DNA of 45,493 bases. Origin: Chloroflexota bacterium. Its GTDB lineage: Bacteria; Chloroflexota; Anaerolineae; JAAYEA01. This document shows, in pieces, positions 26,916 to 35,902 of the stretch (positions are counted from its first letter, which is position 1; each line of letters starts with the position of its first letter). The notes beneath the pieces are model-generated. The model was not told where the DNA came from and did not search any database. It worked only from the letters and a program-made list of their open reading frames with translations. The translations under genes and the position numbers were made by a program. Location of the stretch: positions 84,496 through 129,988 of the forward strand of contig JAIOAV010000001.1 in the NCBI GenBank assembly GCA_019873665.1. Reading direction: 5' to 3'.

Positions 26916-26955
26916 GAAGAGAGTCCGCTTCGCGCGAAGCGGGCTCTCTTCTTTT
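26916..26955 (+). terminator. Intrinsic terminator of tRNA-Leu
   Basis: A 16-bp stem with one G-T wobble (26916-26931 with 26936-26951), GCGC loop, followed by TTTT. It starts 5 nt after the tRNA. Confidence 0.9.
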
Positions 26956-27061
26956 GTAGCGACGCGAGGAGCGCTCTTATGACGGCTCTGCGCATGCACC
27001 TACCCACGGCTGCGCGCCTTCGGATGTGCATCCATATCAGATGGCGGCTGACTTCTGCGAA

Positions 27062-27090
27062 TTGACACGAACACTTTCTCTCCATAGAAT
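27062..27090 (+). promoter_or_regulatory. Distal promoter candidate for the helicase-associated operon
   Basis: TTGACA (27062-27067), 17-nt spacer, TAGAAT (27085-27090), leaving a leader of ~190 nt. Confidence 0.65.
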
Positions 27091-27194
27091 ATATAAGTTA
27101 TAGTCCATCTCCAGCCTCGCGGCTGAATTGACGGAAGTTGGACGGCACCCCGATGGCGCTTTTCACGGCCCCACAGCTCGCCGACAAGTCAGAT

Positions 27195-27223
27195 TTGATC
27201 TATCGCGTGGAAAGCGCTATAAT
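27195..27223 (+). promoter_or_regulatory. Proximal promoter candidate for the helicase-associated operon
   Basis: TTGATC (27195-27200), 17-nt spacer, TATAAT (27218-27223), ~60 bp before the proposed start. Confidence 0.7.
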
Positions 27224-27288
27224 ATGACGATGTATAATCGGCGTTCCATGCCTGTTATGGAAGACGATTTCTTGCGGAGGGTTCTCTT

Positions 27289-29190
27289 CTGGACGATATC
27301 AACGGCCTCGAGCGCAAGGATCATCATACTGCTGCCGGGCGTGAGTTGCTACAGTGGCTTGAGAGCCAGTCAGTGCATACCCTGCGGGATTTGGCGCGGC
27401 GACGCGGCGCATCCGAGCACACTACGCGCAAAGCCGAACTCGTAGCCGAGCTCGTCGGGCTGCTGGCGGATCCCGAGAACGTATTGGAGGCCATCGCCGG
27501 GTTGGGTCGCGGCGAGCATGCCACCCTGCAGATGATCTATCTTTTGGCAGCGCACGATGGCATACGCAAGGATCGCGTGCAGAGGGCGCTCCTGGCGTGG
27601 TATGGACCGCTGCTGGCCAAGGATGTCGAGAGCTATCTGCGGAATCTGGAGGCGAACGCTTTGCTTTTTGTAGATGGCGCGAGCGATCCTCTCCGCGCAG
27701 AATATCGTCTGCCAAAGGCCGTGGCCAGCTGCCTCTCGTCGCTTGCCAAGCCAATCGCTGTGGCCAACGAAGGGGAGCTTGCCGGCCTCAGGGTGAGCGA
27801 GATCCCCGCTGCCGAGCTGTTACAGGCAATCCTCCGTTTCTGGCAGTACGTGAAGGAGCATGATGTCAGGGTGCGAAGCAATGCCAGCCTCGAGCCTCAA
27901 CAGGATTCGGAACCGGCAACTGCGCCCGCCTCCCTTGCTCAGGGGTATCTGCCTGCTTATATAGACAGGGAGCAGCTCGATGGCCTGTGCTATGTGTCGA
28001 ACATTGTGCGTTGGCGCATGATGGAGCTGTCGGAACGGGACAGTGATACATTGCTGGACCTTACTGGCTCTAGTCTCGCACGGCTGGACTTGCTCTACCA
28101 TCTGCTATTGAGTATTGGCCTCATCACCCGCGCCGGGGATGCGGTGAGTGTCAACGAGCTGGCTATGGACCGCTATCGCCGCCACGGGGAGATCCAGCAG
28201 CTACAGGCGCTGATGGCGGCCTGGCTTGGTATGGAGCAATGGTCAGAATTGGGAAGCGTTCTGCGTCAGGAACCGCGCCTGAGACTGCGATGCATTCAGG
28301 CCGTTGATCTGCCGACAGATCTGCTGTGCGACCTGGCCGGGATTCGCCGTTTTGTCGCGCGTGTGTTGAGTTTGCTGGGGGACGAGCAGTGGCATCGCTG
28401 GGATAGCCTGTTGGAGGCGATCTGGGAGCTTTGCCCAACTCTCTCTTGCCTGCACTCTGCTGCGTCGCGCGAGCTGCCGACCTGGTGGCTGGGAGAGATC
28501 GGGGCCGACTCACCGGCTCTTGTCTATGACCGCCGACACTGGATGCAATGCTACGGGCCGCTCTTTGCCGCTTTTCTGGCCGGCCCGCTGCACTGGTTGG
28601 GCAGCGTGAGCCTGGCGTATGAGGGTACGCAACTCGTCGCCTTTCGCGTGACCAGCCTGGGTAAGTATCTTCTCGGCCGCTATCCGCAAACGGCCACGGC
28701 AAAGGGAGATATGCGCCCGCTGACGGTAGGCGACGATCTGACCATCAGCGTACAACTGGGCCGGGTAGATGCCGAAGTGCACGACTTTTTGGGGCAGTTC
28801 TCGGACCTGATCGATGCCGAGCCGGACATGTTCCGTTACCGTGTCACGCCGCAGCGGCTGAACCAGGCTTTTGAAGCCGGCATCGCGCTGAAGCGGATCG
28901 TATCGTTTCTGGAGCAGGTCAGCGGTGCGGTGTTGCCCGACGGCGCACGGACAAAGCTGGAATCGTACTGGCGCACGTACGGCGCGGTGCGGCTATATCG
29001 TCACCCGACTATCATCGAGTTCGCTGATGATTACGCATTGCAGGAACTGCTGAATACCACATCTTTGGCAGACCACGTGATCTACCAGCTATCACCACGG
29101 GTGGTTGTCATCAAATCAGACGTGGTTGATCTCTTGCGAGACGAGATGATCAAAAAGGGCTATACGCCTCGGACCAAGGAGATCAAATGA
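27289..29190 (+). CDS. Helicase-associated (XPB N-terminal/Helicase_C_3-like) domain protein, first copy
   Basis: The protein has 614 residues from the TTG at 27346, or 633 from a CTG at 27289. The CTG is favoured because GGAGG stands 8 nt before it, while the TTG has no ribosome binding site; no ATG or GTG is available after the upstream stop. The N-terminal ~100 residues (LRDLARRRGASEHTTRKAELVAELVGLL) look like a SAP-type or winged-helix DNA-binding unit. The last ~180 residues (LTISVQLGRVDAEVHDFLGQF..., ALKRIVSFLEQVSG, HVIYQLSPRVVVIKSD) match the helicase-associated domain that stands next to XPB-like helicases in Actinobacteria and Chloroflexota. No Walker motifs are present, so it is not itself a helicase. 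Its stop overlaps the next start (ATGA). Confidence 0.78.
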   Translation: MDDINGLERKDHHTAAGRELLQWLESQSVHTLRDLARRRGASEHTTRKAELVAELVGLLADPENVLEAIAGLGRGEHATLQMIYLLAAHDGIRKDRVQRALLAWYGPLLAKDVESYLRNLEANALLFVDGASDPLRAEYRLPKAVASCLSSLAKPIAVANEGELAGLRVSEIPAAELLQAILRFWQYVKEHDVRVRSNASLEPQQDSEPATAPASLAQGYLPAYIDREQLDGLCYVSNIVRWRMMELSERDSDTLLDLTGSSLARLDLLYHLLLSIGLITRAGDAVSVNELAMDRYRRHGEIQQLQALMAAWLGMEQWSELGSVLRQEPRLRLRCIQAVDLPTDLLCDLAGIRRFVARVLSLLGDEQWHRWDSLLEAIWELCPTLSCLHSAASRELPTWWLGEIGADSPALVYDRRHWMQCYGPLFAAFLAGPLHWLGSVSLAYEGTQLVAFRVTSLGKYLLGRYPQTATAKGDMRPLTVGDDLTISVQLGRVDAEVHDFLGQFSDLIDAEPDMFRYRVTPQRLNQAFEAGIALKRIVSFLEQVSGAVLPDGARTKLESYWRTYGAVRLYRHPTIIEFADDYALQELLNTTSLADHVIYQLSPRVVVIKSDVVDLLRDEMIKKGYTPRTKEIK

Positions 29191-31472
29191 GTTACGAGTT
29201 TCCGGCATTATTGCGCGAGTATAGCCTGAATGCGCTGCAGACCATGGCCAAATTCGCCGGGCTCGGCCCCGATCTGTCGGGATACGTTGAGCCAACGGAC
29301 GTGGAGGCCTATGTGCAGGTGTTGTCGCAAACGCTCATGCAGCCACAGACGGTAAGTGCGGCGCTATCCCGGCTTGATGGTTTGGAGAGGTTAGTGCTGG
29401 CGCAGATTCTTCGTCAGGGAGGAGAGATGCGCACCGACCTCTTGCGTCAGGAGCTGCTGCAGAGCGGTTTTGTGCAAGATACACCATCCCGTACCTATCA
29501 GGGCTCACCCTACAGACGCGCGCCGCGCTACCTGGAGGATGTGCTGGCGCGTCTCACGGCGCTGGGACTTGTCCTGAGCGTGGAGGGCGAGCCGCGGAAT
29601 GGTTCCACCCCCCCTCTGGAGCTCAGCCCCGGGACACGGCTCGTCGTGCCGCCGGCAATCCGCGAGCATCTCGATGTTCTCAGCCGCTGGGCGGCTCCGG
29701 TGCCCGATGAGGCGATCGGCACCGTGTGGCGGGCCGCGCCGGAGGCTTTTCAGCGGGATCTGTTTCTGTTTTGGAGCTATGTGAATCGCAACGAAGTATC
29801 CTTAACCTCACGCGGCTGGCTGCCCAAACGCCACTGGATGCAATTGAACGAGGAGATGTGGGTCAAGGAGGATGTGCAGAATGCCCGCCATGAGGGCGAG
29901 ACGGGGCGGCTCCATTTCATTCGGCTTCTGATGGAGGAGATGGGCCTCATCAAACGGCAGGGGCTGCGCCTGCAGACGGCGCCCGGGTCGCGCGACTTTC
30001 TTGGCCTGAGTCTGCGTGCGCGCACAGAGCGCGCCTTTCGCGCCTGGCTGCGGCTGACGCCGTGGAACGAACTGCTACGCATCCGTGAGCTCCGCATTGA
30101 TACCAGCACCAATCGCGACACCCGCGCCACCTCTGTCATCAAGGGGGGGCGCCAGTTCGTGGCCGGGCTGCTGCAACATACTCCGCCACAGCAGTGGGTG
30201 TTGCTCTCTGACCTGTTGCAGCGCGCCAAGGACGTGAACTATGAGTTTCTTTTCCCGCGGCATCACAATTACTATGGCCTGCACAACCCGTACCACAGCT
30301 ACAACAACCCGCTCTCATGGCAGTTCCCCGTCTATGACGAGGCGCAGGGATGGGATATCGTCGAGGCGCGCTTCATTCGCTATGTGCTGCAAGAACCTTT
30401 GCATTGGCTGGGCATCGTGTCCCTGGGCTGGAATGGGCCAGATCTGGTCGCGCTGGAGGTGTCGAGCATCGGCGCGCAGATCCTCGGCATCATCCCGCTG
30501 GAACCGGAACAGACGTTGGAACGGCGATTGGTCATGCAGCCGAATTTCGAGATCCTGGCATTCGACCCGGTAAGCGACTATACGCTATCTGTGTTGGATG
30601 AATTCGCCGAACGGGTGAAGGGAGAGCGCGTATTTCAATATCGCCTCACGCGCGAGTCGGTCTATCAGGCGCAGCAGAAGGGAATGACAGTGCAGCAAAT
30701 CATCGCCTTCCTGAATCGCGAGAGCAGCTCGCCAATGCCGCAAAATGTGGCCTTGACGTTGCAGGAGTGGGGCCGGTATCATGACCGGATCGCCTTCTTC
30801 CACGGCGGAATCCTCTGCCAGGTGGCGTCGCCTGAGCTGCTGGATCGCCTACTGGCAGACCCGAATGTGGGCCCGCAGTTGGGGCGGCGCATATCTCCGA
30901 CAGCAACGCTGCTCAGCGATGGTGATGCGCGGTTACAGCAGCTACAAAGGGCGCTGCAGGCGAGCGGCTACCTGCCCACTGTCACGTCCGAGCCGGATCA
31001 GACGGTGGCGTGTTTGACGGTCGAGGAGGATGGTCACATCCGCTTTGCGCATCAGGTGCCGGACATCTATCTGCGCTATCGGTTGCTCCCCTTCACCGAG
31101 CTACGTGATGGCGAGCTTTATCTTACTTCAGCGGCAGTGGAGCGGGCCGCCGCGTTGGGATGGACGGCGGAGCGGATCATCGGCACGCTGCGGCCATTGC
31201 ACATGGGGTCGCTTTCCGCAGACGTTGTCTCACGCATCAAGGTATGGGCCAAGTATTACGGAAACGCGGCGCTCAAGAGGGTTACCCTCCTGCAGCTCAA
31301 AAACAGCGACGTGATGCGCGAGCTCTTGGAGGACCCATCGGTGGGACCGTTGATCGTGCCGCTGGTTCCCTCGGCCGCATTGGCCATCGTCCACGACGAG
31401 GATGTGGAATATCTTCGCCGGGCGTTGACGGAGAAGGGTATGAGTCTCGACGCACCCCTGCGTCAGTCCTAG
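29187..31472 (+). CDS. Helicase-associated (XPB N-terminal/Helicase_C_3-like) domain protein, second copy
   Basis: This 761-residue protein is a longer paralogue of the preceding gene. Shared features are the SLNALQTMAKFAGL-type N-terminus, a central W-rich stretch (EPLHWLGIVSLGWNGPDLVALEVSSIG) that echoes GPLHWLGSVSLAYEGTQLVAF upstream, and the domain ERRLVMQPNFEILAFDP... GMTVQQIIAFLNRES... RIAFFHGGILCQVASPELLDRLLADP. No ATPase motifs are present. The 4-nt overlap with the first copy indicates translational coupling, so the two may form a heterodimer. A role in DNA repair or nucleic-acid handling is suggested by the domain family only. Confidence 0.8.
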   Translation: MSYEFPALLREYSLNALQTMAKFAGLGPDLSGYVEPTDVEAYVQVLSQTLMQPQTVSAALSRLDGLERLVLAQILRQGGEMRTDLLRQELLQSGFVQDTPSRTYQGSPYRRAPRYLEDVLARLTALGLVLSVEGEPRNGSTPPLELSPGTRLVVPPAIREHLDVLSRWAAPVPDEAIGTVWRAAPEAFQRDLFLFWSYVNRNEVSLTSRGWLPKRHWMQLNEEMWVKEDVQNARHEGETGRLHFIRLLMEEMGLIKRQGLRLQTAPGSRDFLGLSLRARTERAFRAWLRLTPWNELLRIRELRIDTSTNRDTRATSVIKGGRQFVAGLLQHTPPQQWVLLSDLLQRAKDVNYEFLFPRHHNYYGLHNPYHSYNNPLSWQFPVYDEAQGWDIVEARFIRYVLQEPLHWLGIVSLGWNGPDLVALEVSSIGAQILGIIPLEPEQTLERRLVMQPNFEILAFDPVSDYTLSVLDEFAERVKGERVFQYRLTRESVYQAQQKGMTVQQIIAFLNRESSSPMPQNVALTLQEWGRYHDRIAFFHGGILCQVASPELLDRLLADPNVGPQLGRRISPTATLLSDGDARLQQLQRALQASGYLPTVTSEPDQTVACLTVEEDGHIRFAHQVPDIYLRYRLLPFTELRDGELYLTSAAVERAAALGWTAERIIGTLRPLHMGSLSADVVSRIKVWAKYYGNAALKRVTLLQLKNSDVMRELLEDPSVGPLIVPLVPSAALAIVHDEDVEYLRRALTEKGMSLDAPLRQS

Positions 31473-31512
31473 CGGACGCTGCCGTGGCGCAGCAATACCT
31501 ATGCGCGAGAGG

Positions 31513-31540
31513 TTGACAGGTGGCCAGTGGGTGATATACA
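31513..31540 (+). promoter_or_regulatory. Promoter candidate of the HEAT-repeat gene
   Basis: TTGACA (31513-31518), 16-nt spacer, TATACA (31535-31540); TACAAT two bases later gives an 18-nt spacer. The start codon is ~40 bp downstream. Confidence 0.65.
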
Positions 31541-31581
31541 ATGCGACACGCATGGGGCAAGAGGGTGGCGGGGAGGTTACC

Positions 31582-32199
31582 ATGGGTGATTGGCCTGAGG
31601 AGTGGGGTGCTTTCGAGGCCGAGACGGAGAACTGGCGCCTCTGGGTGCCGGCGCTCTTTGCTGCGGATGAGACGACACGCGCTATTGCAGCCGAGGTGTT
31701 GGGCACATGCGGCGACGTGGAGGCGATTCGCCCGCTGCTAGCCGCGCTGGAGAGCACGCGCGGCATGATCGCCGGCGGCGGGGCGGTGGCCCGTGCCCTG
31801 GTTCGTCTGCGTGACGCGTGGACGGTGGAGGTCTTTGCCGAGGCGCTGCACGACCACCGCCCGTATGTCCGCCGCGCTGCGGCGGAAGCGCTGGGCTGGT
31901 TACAGGATATTCGTTCGTTTGACGTGCTCATCGCGGCATTGCGCGATTCCTTTTTTGGCGTTCGCCTAGAGGCCTCCTGGGCGCTCGGGGAGCTGGGTGA
32001 TCCCCGGGCGCTCGCACCGCTGGTGGAGAAGCTTCAGGATGAGGATGAGAACGTGCGCCGCAATGCCATTGAGGCGTTAGTGCGCCTGGGTGACCCTCGC
32101 GCTGCGCCGGCCTTGCGCGCCGCGCTGCAGGACCGGGATCCGGGCGTCCGCGCGGCGGCAGAGGATGCGCTGAACCGCCTGCCTCCTGAAGCGGCCTGA
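31582..32199 (+). CDS. HEAT-repeat protein
   Basis: The protein has 205 residues. At least five HEAT-like (PBS lyase type) helical repeats are visible: TRAIAAEVLGTCGDVEAIRPLLAAL, RPYVRRAAAEALGWLQDIRSF, FFGVRLEASWALGELGDPRAL, DENVRRNAIEALVRLGDPRAA and DPGVRAAAEDALNRL. Such repeats make a protein-binding solenoid, so this is probably an adaptor; no catalytic residues are seen. The ATG at 31582 has GGAGG 5 nt upstream and is preferred over an in-frame ATG at 31501, which lies before the predicted promoter. The partner is unknown. Confidence 0.85.
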   Translation: MGDWPEEWGAFEAETENWRLWVPALFAADETTRAIAAEVLGTCGDVEAIRPLLAALESTRGMIAGGGAVARALVRLRDAWTVEVFAEALHDHRPYVRRAAAEALGWLQDIRSFDVLIAALRDSFFGVRLEASWALGELGDPRALAPLVEKLQDEDENVRRNAIEALVRLGDPRAAPALRAALQDRDPGVRAAAEDALNRLPPEAA

Positions 32200-32210
32200 T
32201 TCGCGCGCCC

Positions 32211-32236
32211 TGCACCTGGCTCGACAGACAGGTGCA
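32211..32236 (+). terminator. Hairpin after the HEAT-repeat gene
   Basis: TGCACCTG (32211-32218) pairs with CAGGTGCA (32229-32236). There is no T-run, so it is a weak terminator candidate. Confidence 0.4.
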
Positions 32237-32344
32237 AGGCACTCGGCTGCCCCGGCGCCTTCGACCCGGGATAAGACGAGAAGACGTCGCTATAGGCTAG
32301 TTTGCACTAGCTTGACTCATAACACTCATACGTCGGAGAGATAC

Positions 32345-33307
32345 ATGAACAAGATTCTCGTAACGGGGGCGGTCGGGCAGATTGGGTCGGAGCTGACGCT
32401 AGCTCTGCGTGAACGCTATGGCCGGGAGAACGTGATCGCGGCGGGTCACCGAACGCCGCCGAGCGACGCGCTGCTGCAATCCGGCCCGTGCATCACGCTG
32501 GATGTTACGCAGCGCGCGCAACTGGACGCGGCCATCGTCAAGTATGGCGTGGACACGATCTACCATATGGCGGCGGTGCTGTCGGCGGTGGGCGAGCAAA
32601 AACCGCATGTCTGCTGGGACGTGAATATCAATGGGCTATACAATGTTCTGGAGGCGGCGCGTGAGTTCAAGCTGGCGCGCGTGATCTGCCCCAGCTCGAT
32701 CGCCGTCTTTGGGCCAGAGACCCCGCGCGTCAACACGCCGCAGGAGACGGTTTTGCGCCCCACAACCATGTACGGCGTGACCAAGGTCACCGGAGAGTTG
32801 CTCTGCAACTACTATGTGTGGCGTTTTGGCGTAGATGTTCGCGGGCTCCGTTATCCGGGTGTCATCAGCAGCGAGACACTGCCCGGCGGTGGCACGACCG
32901 ACTATGCCGTCGAGATCTTTTACGAGGCGATCCGTCACAAAAAGTACACCTGTTTCTTACGTGAGGATACAGTATTACCCATGATCTATATGCCGGATGT
33001 CACCCGTGGCACGATCGGGCTCGCCGAGGCGGATGCATCGCGACTGCGTCATCACGCCGATTTCAACATGGCGGGGTTTTCCTTTGCGCCACGAGATCTG
33101 GCCGCCGAGATTCGAAAGCACATCCCCGAATTCACCATTTCCTACGCGCCCGATTTTCGCCAGGCGATTGCCGACTCGTGGCCGATGTCCATTGATGATA
33201 GCGCGGCGCGAGAGGAATGGGGCTGGTACCCGGAATACGATCTGGCCACTATGACCGCCGACATGCTCGCCAAGCTGCAAAGGCGTTACGAAGAAGGCAA
33301 GCTCTAG
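32345..33307 (+). CDS. tdh: L-threonine 3-dehydrogenase, short-chain (SDR) type
   Basis: This NAD-dependent enzyme oxidises L-threonine to 2-amino-3-ketobutyrate. The 320-residue extended-SDR protein has the Rossmann motif ILVTGAVGQIGSEL and the catalytic Y143xxxK147 in TMYGVTKVTGE. The segment RYPGVISSETLPGGGTTDYAVEIFYEAI is the signature I associate with the SDR-type threonine dehydrogenases of Thermoplasma and Flavobacterium rather than UDP-glucose epimerases. The ATG at 32345 has GGAG 7 nt upstream; an upstream in-frame start at 32312 adds only a non-conserved extension. No 2-amino-3-ketobutyrate ligase gene is adjacent. A sugar-nucleotide epimerase is the less likely alternative. Confidence 0.85.
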   Translation: MNKILVTGAVGQIGSELTLALRERYGRENVIAAGHRTPPSDALLQSGPCITLDVTQRAQLDAAIVKYGVDTIYHMAAVLSAVGEQKPHVCWDVNINGLYNVLEAAREFKLARVICPSSIAVFGPETPRVNTPQETVLRPTTMYGVTKVTGELLCNYYVWRFGVDVRGLRYPGVISSETLPGGGTTDYAVEIFYEAIRHKKYTCFLREDTVLPMIYMPDVTRGTIGLAEADASRLRHHADFNMAGFSFAPRDLAAEIRKHIPEFTISYAPDFRQAIADSWPMSIDDSAAREEWGWYPEYDLATMTADMLAKLQRRYEEGKL

Positions 33308-33318
33308 CCGGGTATGCG

Positions 33319-34170
33319 ATGGGAGAACGAGAGCCAGCTTTGATGGCACAATGCCAGCGAGCAGGTGGCAACCGCCCGCTGATCCTGGTGACAAACGACG
33401 ATGGCATCGCCTCGCCTGGACTGCGCGCCGCCGTGCACGCGGTGCGCGATCTGGGAGAGGTGTGGGTGGTTGCGCCGCGCGAGCAGCAATCGGCCATGGG
33501 GCGGAGCTATACCCAGACTGATGGTGTGCTTATCCGCGAGCCATATGCCGACGGCGAGACGCCGATCAACGCTTTTTCGCTGCGTACCTCTCCGGCGAAC
33601 GTGGCGCTCTATGCGATGGCAGAGGTGTTGCCGCGCCTGCCGGACCTGGCGATCTCTGGCATCAACTATGGGGAGAACGTGGGGTCCGGCATCACCGGCT
33701 CTGGCACGGTGGGCGCGGCGCTGGAGGCGGCGGGATGGGGCGTGCCCAGCATCGCCATCTCGCTGGAGGCTGAGCCACACCACTATTTCAGCCACAGTGA
33801 CGAGGTGGACTTTACGGTGGCCGGGCTCTTTCTGCGGCGCTTTGCCCGGGCGATGTTGCGCCACCCGTTGCCGCCCGGAGTGGACCTGCTCAAGATTGAC
33901 GTGCCGAGCGATGCCACGCCCGAGACGCCATGGCGGCTGACGCGCGTCTCGCGACAGCGCTACCTGCAACCTACGCTAAATCGCAGTCCCGATGGGTCCC
34001 GCAACGGGCCACTCGGCTATGAGGTCAAGTTCGACGTGGCGACACTGGAGCCGGACTCGGATGTCGCCGCGATGCGACTCGACCGCGTGGTGTCGGTGAC
34101 GCCGCTAACGATTGACCTTTCAGCGTATTGTGATGAGCTTCGGACCCATCCCCTATTCGAGGATGTATAG
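33319..34170 (+). CDS. surE: 5'-nucleotidase SurE
   Basis: SurE is a divalent-metal-dependent nucleoside 5'-monophosphate phosphatase, also active on polyphosphate in some species. The protein has 283 residues from the ATG at 33319, or 275 from 33343; neither has a strong ribosome binding site, so the start is uncertain. The hallmark motifs are ILVTNDDGIASPGLRAAV at the N-terminus (metal-binding Asp pair), VAPREQQSAMG and SGINYGENVGSGITGSGTVGAA. The last 60 residues follow the family pattern (YLQPTLNRSPDG). It starts 11 nt after tdh and is followed 5 nt later by the ABC transporter genes, which suggests one transcription unit. Confidence 0.93.
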   Translation: MGEREPALMAQCQRAGGNRPLILVTNDDGIASPGLRAAVHAVRDLGEVWVVAPREQQSAMGRSYTQTDGVLIREPYADGETPINAFSLRTSPANVALYAMAEVLPRLPDLAISGINYGENVGSGITGSGTVGAALEAAGWGVPSIAISLEAEPHHYFSHSDEVDFTVAGLFLRRFARAMLRHPLPPGVDLLKIDVPSDATPETPWRLTRVSRQRYLQPTLNRSPDGSRNGPLGYEVKFDVATLEPDSDVAAMRLDRVVSVTPLTIDLSAYCDELRTHPLFEDV

Positions 34171-34175
34171 AGCAG

Positions 34176-35087
34176 ATGATCCAGACCAAAGAACTAACAA
34201 GAACCTTTGGCAGGAACGTCGCGGTTGATCACCTCACCCTGGAGGTCGCCGAAGGCGAGATCTTTGGCCTGCTCGGGCCAAATGGCGCGGGTAAGACGAC
34301 GACCGTCCGCATGTTGACGTGCCTCATTGCGCCCACCACCGGCGAGGCGTCCATCGCTGGCCTGCGCGTGGGACGCGACGACATGGAGATCCGCCGCAAT
34401 GTGGGCATCCTCACCGAATCGCCCGGCCTGTACGACAAGCTGAGCGCCTACGACAACTTGGATTTCTACGCCCGGCTATACGGCGTGGCAGATCCTGCCG
34501 CGCAGGTGGAAAAGTACCTGACGATGCTGGGGCTCTGGGAGCGACGCAATGAAACGGCGGTTACGTTCTCCAAAGGGATGAAGCAGAAACTGGCCATCGC
34601 GCGGGCACTGATCCACGAGCCCAAGGTGCTCTTCCTAGACGAGCCAACCTCGGCACTGGATCCGGAAGCGGCCAAAATCGTGCGCGACTTTATCGGGGAG
34701 CTGAAGGGGCAGGGGCGGACGATCTTCCTTTGCACGCACAATCTGGACGAGGCGCAACGCCTCTGTGACCGGATCGGCGTGCTCAAGACGCGGCTGATCG
34801 CGGTGGACACGCCCGCGAATCTGGAGCGTCGCCTCTTTGGCCGGCGGCTGCTGGTGCGCCTGCGCCGGGTGACACCCGAAATGATCAATGCGGTGCATGC
34901 GCTGGACCAGGTGACGGAGGTTGAGGAGAAGGACGGCCGGCTGACGATTTCCGCGCCGGATCCAGAAGCGGTTACTCCCCTGGTTGTGCGTCGCCTCGTG
35001 CAGCTTGGTGCTGATGTCCTGCAGGTCAATGAACTGGAGCATGGCCTGGAGGAGACGTACCTGAGCCTGATGAAGGAGGCTGCATGA
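34176..35087 (+). CDS. ABC transporter ATP-binding protein (NatA/CcmA-like)
   Basis: This 303-residue protein energises the permease encoded next. Walker A is GPNGAGKTT (K near 40), the signature is TFSKGMKQKLAIARAL (the usual LSGGQ replaced by FSKGM, common in this subfamily), Walker B is VLFLDEPTSALDP and the switch His is in LCTHNLDEAQRL. The C-terminal ~85 residues (VRLRRVTPEMINAVHAL...) are the extension usual in Nat/CcmA-type ATPases. The stop overlaps the permease start (ATGA). The substrate cannot be told; export is likely for ABC-2 systems. Confidence 0.93.
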   Translation: MIQTKELTRTFGRNVAVDHLTLEVAEGEIFGLLGPNGAGKTTTVRMLTCLIAPTTGEASIAGLRVGRDDMEIRRNVGILTESPGLYDKLSAYDNLDFYARLYGVADPAAQVEKYLTMLGLWERRNETAVTFSKGMKQKLAIARALIHEPKVLFLDEPTSALDPEAAKIVRDFIGELKGQGRTIFLCTHNLDEAQRLCDRIGVLKTRLIAVDTPANLERRLFGRRLLVRLRRVTPEMINAVHALDQVTEVEEKDGRLTISAPDPEAVTPLVVRRLVQLGADVLQVNELEHGLEETYLSLMKEAA

Positions 35088-35896
35088 GCGCCATCTGGGT
35101 GATTGTGCGCAAGGAATGGAAAGAGGTCTTTCGCGACAAGAACATCTTGATCATGTCCATCGTCCTGCCGGTTCTCTTTGTGGCGATGCCGGCAGGCTTT
35201 CTCTACTTTATCGAGCGGTCGGCGCAGGGCAGCGGCGGCATCCCGGAAGGCTTTAACGACGCGGGCGCGTATGCGCACCTGATGCAGTTGCCGCAATTCC
35301 AGGGGATGAGCGAGCTGCGGGTGTTCGAGATCCTGATGCTGGATCAGTTTCTGCTCTATTTCTTGATGATCCCCTTGATGATCCCGATCTTTGTCGCCGT
35401 CTATAGCATCGTGGGCGAAAAGCAGCAGCGTAGCCTGGAGCCGCTGCTGGCGACGCCGATCAGTGTGACGCAACTCCTTTCCGCCAAGACGCTGGCAGGC
35501 GCGATCCCGGCGGTGGTGATCACCTGGGCAAGCTTCGCGCTGACGGTGGCCGTGACAGCGCTGTTGACTACGCCGCAGGTAGCGCAGATTATGCTGGCGC
35601 CCACCTGGCTGCTGGCGATGATCGTGCTGTCGCCGCTGCTGACGGTCGCGGCGGTGATCATCGGCGTGATCATCTCGTCGCGCGTCAACGATGTGCGGCT
35701 GGCGGAGCAGATCGGCGGCTTGATCGTGCTGCCGCTGGTGGCGCTGACGATCCCCGTGCTGATGGGCAAGCTGCTGCTCAGCACACGTTTCTTTGTCATC
35801 GGCTGCTTGCTCATTGCCGTGCTGGACGTCGCCCTCTTGTTTGTGGGGGTCAAGCTGTTCCAGCGGGAGACGATCCTGACGCGCTGGTCGCAGTAA
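35084..35896 (+). CDS. ABC-2 type transporter permease
   Basis: This 270-residue membrane protein starts with a cytoplasmic IVRKEWKEVFRDKN motif typical of ABC-2 permeases. It has about six hydrophobic segments: residues ~20-45, ~85-110, ~145-165, ~175-205, ~215-235 and ~240-260. The conserved EKQQRSLEPLLATPIS loop precedes the third segment. It overlaps the ATPase gene by 4 nt, so the two form one exporter. An NatB-like Na+ or small-molecule exporter is possible, but specificity is unknown. Confidence 0.9.
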   Translation: MSAIWVIVRKEWKEVFRDKNILIMSIVLPVLFVAMPAGFLYFIERSAQGSGGIPEGFNDAGAYAHLMQLPQFQGMSELRVFEILMLDQFLLYFLMIPLMIPIFVAVYSIVGEKQQRSLEPLLATPISVTQLLSAKTLAGAIPAVVITWASFALTVAVTALLTTPQVAQIMLAPTWLLAMIVLSPLLTVAAVIIGVIISSRVNDVRLAEQIGGLIVLPLVALTIPVLMGKLLLSTRFFVIGCLLIAVLDVALLFVGVKLFQRETILTRWSQ

Positions 35897-35902
35897 GGCG
35901 CT

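Larger units (their letters stand above)
26956..27288 (+). other. Non-coding stretch with tandem promoters upstream of the helicase-associated gene
   Basis: No convincing gene lies in this ~330-bp stretch; the short open frames have no recognisable product and no good ribosome binding site. It holds two promoter candidates (27062-27090 and 27195-27223) directed at the next gene, and a GGAGG at 27276-27280. Confidence 0.6.

Noticed and set aside
27128..27445. Short open frame in the leader of the helicase-associated gene
   Set aside because: It overlaps the promoters and the start of the real gene, and has no ribosome binding site or recognisable protein sequence.
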